Source: Lutraria lutraria (lineage: Eukaryota; Mollusca; Bivalvia; Venerida; Mactridae). From it: a stretch of DNA of 64,000 nt. Below the pieces are notes generated by a model. The model worked only from the letters and a program-made list of their open reading frames with translations, did no database searches and was not told the DNA's origin. The DNA lies in assembly GCA_964023205.1 (NCBI GenBank), contig OZ026839.1:15344386-15408385 (forward strand), given 5' to 3'. Positions 57,170-64,000 of the stretch are shown here, piece after piece (positions within the stretch are counted from its first letter, which is position 1; each line of letters opens with the position of its first letter). The position numbers and the translations under genes are program-made.

Positions 57170-58465
57170 CTCATAATTCCGAGGTTTTTTATAAATTATT
57201 TATTATTTGCATTGTCAAACTACAATTTACATCCTACTAGACGATATGTCGCTTAGAACTGTACATATCAATGTATCCATGACAACCAGTAGCGTATACA
57301 TATATATACGATTTATGAATTTTATACATAATAATCGACGTAACTAAACATATTATAATTATACAATCAACATATTTACATTTTCATGCATTATATAATA
57401 TGTTTACAATCAAGATCATCTAAAATCATTAATCACACAGTAAGGAAGAAGATATTCTACATAATATAAAATATTAAGGCCTTTAATGGCACACAGTACA
57501 CACCACAAAAGATGTATAACATGATAAATAAATAGAATTCGTAGTACACATCAATATACATAAAATATCATCAAGTATGATATCTTTAAACTTATTGAAT
57601 ACTGGATTATTTTTATGTGAAATCGATTAATTATTGATGTTCTTTGATGTATCGATTCTCAAAACTTAGAAGCGGTCTTTCAGTATAATTGCAATATGTA
57701 TGAACTGTTTCTATCTTCACTTTGCAATAATTGAATAATTACATGCTCGGTCTTAATCATGGTGATATTGGTCAGTGTGTTTCTTCTTGGATCTATGTAT
57801 AACAGAGATTTCTTTATGAAACAAATTCATCTTGAATATACAATGTATCTTGAAGCACAACAAGTAGACTATTGTAAATTTCTTTCTTTCTGTTTCTATC
57901 ATATTTTCCGGGTTGTGTCTCATAAGCGTGTGCTGCAATTCCTATTCTCGTAAATAAATGGAAACCGTCATATATGAGGTAAAATGTCAAGGTATTTTTT
58001 CTAAGTGGAAATTTCAATTCAAGATTTATAAATTAACGTAACAGTACATCAGTTCTGAATAGACGATGCTTTAGTCTTTAAATTCACGCATGAAACATTC
58101 ACGTTGTATCTTATCCCAAATATATGCGAAACCGTATTCACATAATCCTTTTTACACAGAAAATCAAGCTTACTCGTAAATTATTACAGTCGTTCAATTA
58201 TTCACATTAAATGTACTTTCTTTATTATAATAGTTTCTGTATCTAAAATTTCAAACCAGTATTTTATATGACGGACATGTCTGATGATAAATACATGTCA
58301 CTCAAGTTCACTACAGATATCCACTGAATTCGTAATAAATTCGTTATATATCTTAAGATTTTTTAAAGACCCGTACCTCTGATGCATACTTTAAAACAAC
58401 CCATTCAAGCAATTACTAGTTGACACAATATTTTTTATTTGATATTAATTTTCTTACTGTTGATT
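57170..58465. other. No gene seen
   Basis: Very AT-rich; short open frames here have no recognisable motif. No tandem array or terminal repeat is evident. Confidence 0.4.
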
Positions 58466-58467
58466 AA

Positions 58468-59350
58468 CTAAACATCGTAATTGTCGTTTTGATTGCGTTC
58501 ACCTCCATTATCTCCCCTTATCATAACCGCACACGTACTCAAAATTAGGCACGTGTCTGGGCTGACCACACCAAGACTTCTTACACCTCTGACATTTATT
58601 ACAACCCTTGCACGGCGAAAGACAGCAATGTTTCGGGAGGTACCTTTCCGTGCATTGGACAATCGTGTCCTGGGTAGCTTCGAAGTCAAAGTAAATGATC
58701 TTCTTGACGGGTCTCTTAGGCTCTTCCAGAAACAAGTAACATTGATGGTCTCCAATGAACCAGGACATGCAACACTTACACAACCATTCAGCACAGTCCT
58801 GTAGCTCTACGGGCCTCTTTCTTCTAATTATAACCTTTTTACAGGTCGTAAATCGCCAAAACTGTGGACACTGTGATATCGAAAGTCGCCATTCTCTTCA
58901 TGCGGTCTAGTTTTTTCCACTAGTTGTCGTTGGAAACAATACATAGATCGACGGACCATGTGACACGACCGTCATGGCATAGTGTAGTCGGTTTCCTGAC
59001 AGTTCTGATTCTTCCACGTGAGTCAGGTGGCTTCGCATCTATGTTTGATGTTAATACTGTACTGCCTGAAACAACGCTCGCAGAAATATATGGAGCTAAA
59101 GAATCCCGTGATGCTCACAATGGCATGGTAATGGCTGACCCCTTCATGGTCCACTAAGTACAAGTAGATAAGTGGTCATTCTTCGTTCTCGTTGTCGGCC
59201 ACTCGAATGAACTTGTTGCCCATCGAGGTAGCCACAACCGCGATTTGAACCCTAAGCGTTTCTTCGAAGGCTGCGAGATCGTTGAGAGATCCGGTCTATC
59301 TGAGGGTACCCCTGCTTACTGACACAGGAGCTGAGCCAAATGTTCACCCT
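58468..59350 (-). pseudogene. Polinton/Maverick protein-primed DNA polymerase B fragment
   Basis: On the minus strand, from 59350 downwards, shifting frames show parts of the N-terminal region of a Polinton polymerase: an FEETLRVQIAVV segment, a YFCERCF cysteine pair followed by KHRC, then CKCCMSWF, IIYFDFEATQD (the exonuclease Exo I motif with D-x-E) and CQRCKKSWC. The Exo II, Exo III and polymerase palm regions are not present here. Several stops and frame changes occur. This is a small dead relic of a virus-like transposon. No integrase, ATPase or capsid gene was seen near it. Confidence 0.7.
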
Positions 59351-59530
59351 TAATTGAACTCGATAGTCAAATAAATTCATTACATAACATATTAGCGGCT
59401 TTAATCTAAGTTAATATATGAAAATATACTTACAATGTACTTAATTGTAGCGTCTTTCACATTCTTCTTAGATGACTCTGACATTCTTAAATTGCTGACA
59501 AATTTTGGTGACTAAGGCTCCAAATCGAAT

Positions 59531-59827
59531 TTATCTACCTCTGATAGAACGTCTAGTTTTAACAGACTCTGTAAATTTGTTTGTCCAAGGCTCAAAGGCG
59601 TCGTCAATCAATTCAGATGCACGTGACGCATGAGATTTCAGGGCCTCCAGAAGTATATCTGCTTCTTCTACGGTCCAGGAGAATTGCGAAGACGGTACCT
59701 CCCAGCCGTTTAATATGCCTCGGACAAACGACTCATCTAAAATGCCGCTAGCCCTTGCAAAATTTTCAAATTCATCCCTCAAAATATTCAGCTCTGCCAA
59801 GCATTTGATTACGTCTTCACATTGCAT
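59531..59827 (-). CDS. Putative first exon or small protein, unknown family
   Basis: The frame gives 98 residues from the ATG at 59827 with a composition typical of real protein: acidic, helical (CLAELNILRDEFENFARA, DILLEALKSHASRASEL) and with well-spaced tryptophans. It passes a good splice donor (CAGAG|gtagat at about 59537) just before its stop, so it may be exon 1 of a longer gene. A downstream minus-strand ATG (MSESSKKNVKDATIK, about 59485-59435) also ends at a donor. I recognise no family. The decayed polymerase lies downstream, so a link with the Polinton is possible but unproven. Confidence 0.4.
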   Translation of the reverse strand: MQCEDVIKCLAELNILRDEFENFARASGILDESFVRGILNGWEVPSSQFSWTVEEADILLEALKSHASRASELIDDAFEPWTNKFTESVKTRRSIRGR

Positions 59828-59839
59828 TCTGTAACATCA

Positions 59840-60900
59840 ACGTAAACATTTGATTTAGAACTTTATTTTAATTAGTTGAACAAGTGAGCCGCTACATAAA
59901 CTATTACTGATTAAAAAAAAACGATGTAAAAACAGAAACACCTACTAGAAATGTTTCCTCTTGTTTTTTTTAATTACAAAACTTAACTGTAAAAAAATCC
60001 CGGATAATCAGTTAATGAATGAAGTACGTAAAACGTTTTGCATAATAAATAACGACATATTTAAAATTGTAGACAGCAATTCTTATCATTTACGTAAAAA
60101 GCGCGACTGTGCATTAATCATTGTTTGTAATATTATCTTTTTCGATGCCCCAGTCTGTACAGTTGATAAGTATCGTTCGCTCTTTAACCTTTCTGTCATG
60201 CTAATTATAATTAACACATCTCGTGGCATATAGTTGTACATGTGTTTTTGACAATCCTCTATTACGTTCCGTACTGACACACGATCAGAAAACTAGTCTA
60301 TACTATCATTATATTTATGCGTATGGGTAATTTAACCACACATCTAACATTCGTATATTCGTTAATTGAAACTCATATGCAACATTCAAAACATCGGTCC
60401 TTTATAAATGAATCTCTAACTGACAATATTTGTTTCGCGTATATGAAATCAGAGACGTATAATACATAATATAATATTATACCGTTCATTTTCTTATCAA
60501 ATCCGTAAGGACTAAAAGATATCCAGTAACATTACAGTTGAATTTCGTTATGTCTATCAGAATTTCGGTTATGTCAAACTGTTTCTTTGGGTCCCGATTT
60601 CTTTGCTCTTTCTCTATATGAAATGTCAAGTCAAATATTTTATTGGCTTTTAACTTTAACAGTTCATCGCCAAATTAATTAACTTATTTACATATATGAA
60701 ATGTATATTATCTATATGAAATGAACCACCTTACCTCAAATTCACTTATCTCTAAATTCCGTTCATGTCAAACTAATTTTTTGTCCTAGCATGTAGTTTG
60801 AGTTGTTTATCTCAAAGTTGGAGCTGATCGGCGAATAATGGACGCTTTCACACCTATCATGACATTTTGCTAATTGAGCAATTTAAAGGCTCCGGGAGAT
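59840..60900. other. No gene seen
   Basis: AT-rich spacer without recognisable coding or repeat structure, ending at the small TACGAGGGTCAT inverted-repeat pair (60905-60975). Confidence 0.4.
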
Positions 60901-60989
60901 TTATACGAGGGTCATAATACATACAGGATTAGTCTCATTAATAAGACTGTACACGAACTTTACGGATGACCCTCGTAATCGTGTGACAA

Positions 60990-62150
60990 ACAACAGAACA
61001 GAACAGATTTTTATTTTCAAAGACGTGTACAAAGTACACAGTCATATACTTAGTAACAAACATATTAACATACATGAATAACATGGTAAACAGACAATAA
61101 AAAGAAATACATGTACATAGAAAGAGGACAAACATGTAAATAATTAATTAGACAGGATGGTTGCTCTTAGCTCTAATGCATTTTTAATATACAGAGAGAT
61201 TTTAGTAGATTTATATCATTTTCACTTTGTAGAAGTTGAATAAATTTAAAGGCCCATTAATATTTTGGATGTTAAAATTAAAGTAGGTCTTGTCTTACCT
61301 AGAAAGATATCTTATCAGCGTGATTGACTTTTACTTGTAATAAAAACATTCCGAAATTTATTTTTTTTATCATAAAGTTCATAGAAATACAGCACAGTAT
61401 TTTTTTCAAAGATATTGCAAAAAATAAGAAAAAGCGTCTGTCAACATTTCTACGAGATGTGGCTAAAGAAAGGCATCGTGTAATATTGTTTTAGAGCAAA
61501 TAAGATATATTTCTTATGTTTTACTATCATTACATATTTTGTTATGTACAGCTAAATATAAAAAGCTGATGGGGCTTTAAACATGGAGGGACTAGTGACA
61601 TGGTAATAAGCAATATATTTTCTTCGTATTTCGATAAAACAGGGGCAAATACAAATAAAATGAAAAGTATGTTCTAAGTCTTGTGTGTTACAACATAAAC
61701 AATACCGTAGGTTCCTGTCTATTCTGTTCTGTTTATTGTCTAAGTATACGTGGTGATGTATCTAAGTAGTTTTCATAACCAAATATTAATTTAAAATTAC
61801 AATATGCATCCAGAGCAGGTTTATTTCACCTGACCACTCTTGAATAAACAAAAAGCACTTGTGTAGTGTAGCATGATAATCATACCTGGTATTTGTCTTA
61901 AAAAATTATGGTAGGCAAGGTAAACAAATACGCATCACGTATAACATCGGCTGCAGTGAGTATCCGAATAGTAGGATACTTGTAGGTTTAACTTGAAAAT
62001 CGAGTATGTTTGCTTGCCACCTATGATAGTGTTGGATTCCAATATTGGTAAAAGGATCTTAGCTTGATAAAAATGATTAATTCCGAAAGCATGTTGCAAC
62101 ACACGCCTTCATCTACATTGTGTACGGAATGCGGCCACAATTAAGCTAGA
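60990..62150 (-). pseudogene. Decayed LINE 3' fragment (third copy of the clade)
   Basis: Minus-strand pieces match the C-terminal half of the two other LINEs: NFKLIFGYENYLDT (about 61770), the finger RYCLCCNTQDLEHTFHF (about 61705), PSMFK (about 61585), then, beyond a MITE, FIQLLQSENDINLLKSL (about 61240-61190) and a stop. The 3' end carries a short tandem tail (CTGTT units; AACAGAACAGAACAG on the plus strand near 60992). Upstream parts are broken by stops. Only the 3' portion is present. Confidence 0.75.
61250..61576. mobile_element. TTAA-flanked MITE, copy 2, inside the decayed LINE
   Basis: It is flanked by TTAA (61246-61249 and 61577-61580). Ends read AGGCCCATTAATATTTT and, on the other strand, AGCCCCATCAGCTTTTT. 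Removing it rejoins the LINE frame (SMFK|FIQ), so the empty site is known. TTAA with AG-type ends suggests a Kolobok-derived MITE, with piggyBac as the alternative. Confidence 0.8.
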
Positions 62151-62154
62151 CGCT

Positions 62155-63185
62155 ATTTTAGAAATCTTACAAAACATTTCGTTAGAAGTATCTTATGTTA
62201 GGACATTCATTGTTGATATTAATTATTATGTTTAGGGCTTGTCGTATAAGGTCCTTCCAAACGTGGATCGTGGAAACGCCATGTTTTGTTATAGTTGATG
62301 AATTTCTGCACACACAACCTGTTTTGTTCCACATGTAGTCCACTAGTTGTGTGTTTTTACGCTGATTGACGTACTTCGTGTTCTGCATTGTTATCACCTT
62401 GTGTAATATCAGCTCCCGTGTATTCCATGCCTTTCGCTTTCAATGGCAAGATAGCTGGACGTTTACCTTTTCTTAGTTTCAGTGTAAATTTTTGGTGTAT
62501 CCGTGATTTATACTACTATACCCCCAGCAGAGCTATTCAAAAGGTGTCTTTTAACGTTTGTAAGAAGACACTTTTCATTAACTCAACTTCCACGTGGACG
62601 TTATCCTTTATCGTCGCATAAGTCAGATACACGTACTCGTATTTTCTTAAAAAATGTCTTCTTACAGACGCTAAGAAGACGGTTCCCTTAGACAAACAAC
62701 CATTTTATCCGAGGCTTGGTTGTTTATCTAAGCGAACTTTTGAAGAAAAACTCGTACTGTTTCTATTACATACCGACACTAGCTTTACACTTTTGGAAAC
62801 TTTTAGTCCGAAATTCACTAAGTTAATCCATTAGAAAAACATTTTTTTCAAAAACCCTTATAGCTGAGCGTAAACTGACCTTGACCCTATGCTGTAAATC
62901 GTGTGTCTTTGGTGTAATTTGTTATAATAAGAATATCAAGTATTGTAATGTTTCTAAAACTTGGGGGAAAATATATATAAATACAATTTACAATATTCAT
63001 CTTATTCCGTCATAGAGGTACGAAACCGAGGCTCAAAGTGTAATGGCGTATCTTTTTGGCGCTCTGTGAAAAAAATCGAAAATTTGCTAATCTAAATTCA
63101 AAAGACAGATATAAACTGAGAAATACTGCAGTAATCAAAAGACATATTATCATTTGATCTGGAGGTAACTTTTTAGTTGAATTGT
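62155..63185. other. No gene supported; probable LINE 5' region at right
   Basis: A minus-strand frame at 62182-62397 looks mildly coding but has no recognised motif. About 62.9-63.187 kb is probably the 5' untranslated region of the LINE whose ORF1 follows. Confidence 0.35.
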
Positions 63186-63187
63186 AC

Positions 63188-64000
63188 ATGAATATGGCTG
63201 AAAAATGTGGAAAAAACAACGGTGGAGGCGGTAACAAAGGAAGCAAGGGTGGGGTAAGTGGCTCCCATAACTCGAATTGTAATCGTCAACAACCAGCAGA
63301 ACAAAAGCCAATATCACATACAGTGTTGATTCCTCCTTATCATGGCGTACCACCCTATTTTGTTCACCCAGAAATGAGCTTTCGACAGTTTGTAGACCCA
63401 AACATGGCGGCCACACATGATGCAAATATTATTGAATTAGTCCAAGAGATGAACACACGGCTTAAAACGATAGAATCAAACGTATCAAAATTACTGCCTA
63501 TTGAAAAAGATATATCGAAATTAAAGCTGAGGGTAGAAGAACTTGAACTTACCAATAAATCAATGGCCAAAAGGGTAACGGAAGTTGAAAATTTCTGCCA
63601 AACATTTAGTGATATAGCTGACGACTTTATTACTACAAAACATAATATCCAAGAAGAATTATCCCAAGTTAAATCCAGCAACCAATCCTATGAATCAGAT
63701 ATGTCAACAATTCGTAAACAAAACGATGAGTTACACGAATGTTTACTGAATACACAAGCACGTGCTATGGAGAATAATCTAATTTTCTTCGGTATTAGTG
63801 AGGCCCGACCAGATTCCCAACATCAAACCAACGTCGATACTAGTGTCAATGATAGTAACAGGATGAAAGCACCAGTGCGCGAAAATACAGAGTCAGTGTT
63901 ACGCAACATGCTGAAAACAGAGTTGCAAGGCAATGATATTATACATGCCGAATACCAAATTAACCCTGATGAAATTCAGTTTAACAAAGTGTTCCGGTTG
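63188..64000 (+). CDS. LINE ORF1-like nucleic-acid-binding protein, cut by window end
   Basis: The frame is open from the ATG at 63188 to the window end (271 codons, no stop), with a second ATG two codons on. The first ~30 residues are glycine/asparagine-rich (GGGGNKGSKGG). A coiled coil follows (about residues 80-175; heptads such as RLKTIESNVSKL, LRVEELELTNKS). An RRM-like segment starts at ARAMENNLIFFGISE, typical of L1-type ORF1 proteins. Such proteins coat LINE RNA as trimers. No ORF2 is visible because the window ends. This copy looks intact so far and is in plus orientation, unlike the decayed LINE to its left. Confidence 0.7.
   Translation, partial: MNMAEKCGKNNGGGGNKGSKGGVSGSHNSNCNRQQPAEQKPISHTVLIPPYHGVPPYFVHPEMSFRQFVDPNMAATHDANIIELVQEMNTRLKTIESNVSKLLPIEKDISKLKLRVEELELTNKSMAKRVTEVENFCQTFSDIADDFITTKHNIQEELSQVKSSNQSYESDMSTIRKQNDELHECLLNTQARAMENNLIFFGISEARPDSQHQTNVDTSVNDSNRMKAPVRENTESVLRNMLKTELQGNDIIHAEYQINPDEIQFNKVFRL

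Noticed and set aside
57135..60975. A 3.8-kb mariner-type element between 57135 and 60975
   Set aside because: The ends share only a short motif, the 60905-60975 pair already forms a small unit by itself, and no transposase remnant lies between.
62182..62397. Minus-strand 71-codon frame as a gene
   Set aside because: It has plausible composition but no start context, splice partner or recognised motif.

Overview
The window is AT-rich eukaryotic DNA with spliced genes, LINE retrotransposons, DNA transposons and long interspersed repeats. The repeat families (ends with a hairpin reading AGGGCC...GGCCCT, and ends reading TAGCTCACATG) and the degraded TatD, SWIM and DnaQ-like exonuclease copies resemble what I remember of bivalve mollusc genomes. 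I therefore suggest a bivalve, by inference and without a database search. I recognise no ordinary host gene with confidence. Almost everything that can be read is mobile-element material, often nested.

Region by region. 1099-13270 is a nearly complete PIF/Harbinger transposon with terminal inverted repeats and a CAG target duplication. It has two apparently intact, convergent, multi-exon genes: a Myb/SANT-like DNA-binding protein (+) and a HARBI1-like transposase (-). A 5'-truncated LINE, a TTAA-flanked MITE, a hairpin-ended repeat and a tRNA-derived SINE lie in its introns or spacer. 13.4-14.45 kb is a TatD-type nuclease pseudogene. 15208-17226 is a second, decayed Harbinger (TTA duplication). 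17.5-19.3 kb is a DEDDh-exonuclease pseudogene split by a hairpin-ended repeat. 20.4-21.2 kb holds a TA-flanked MITE and a SWIM-finger remnant. 22.3-24.5 kb is a large repeat whose core is a tandem array with a 634-bp higher-order period. 24.5-30.6 kb has an orphan Harbinger-like terminus, a hairpin element and a weak gene candidate.

30643-38664 is a Crypton-type tyrosine recombinase gene broken twice: by a hairpin-ended repeat at 31143-32116 and by a 5.8-kb transposon at 32199-37987. That transposon has 71-bp TIRs and a TAAC duplication. It carries an intact PHD-like finger gene, a decayed ~930-codon DDE-like transposase and a decayed HIRAN-like gene. I cannot place it in a known superfamily, and it is the best candidate for something undescribed. 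About 40.9-50.4 kb is a third Harbinger with the same convergent gene pair. Its transposase has one homopolymer frameshift, and its Myb-like gene is readable in five exons with a LINE in one intron. 50.7-51.8 kb is another hairpin-ended repeat. 52-58.4 kb is mostly unreadable AT-rich DNA with small inverted-repeat elements. 58.5-59.35 kb is a decayed Polinton/Maverick polymerase-B fragment, 61-62.1 kb a decayed LINE interrupted by a TTAA MITE, and 63188 to the window end the start of a LINE ORF1.

How the genes work together. In each Harbinger the transposase supplies DDE catalysis and the Myb-like protein is expected to recruit it to terminal sequences. In the 5.8-kb element the palindromic termini and accessory finger and HIRAN proteins suggest an analogous transposase-plus-helpers arrangement. 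The hairpin-ended repeats have no genes. Empty sites reconstructed from the coding frames they interrupt show insertion at T-T with no obvious target duplication, as expected for Helentron-dependent non-autonomous elements.
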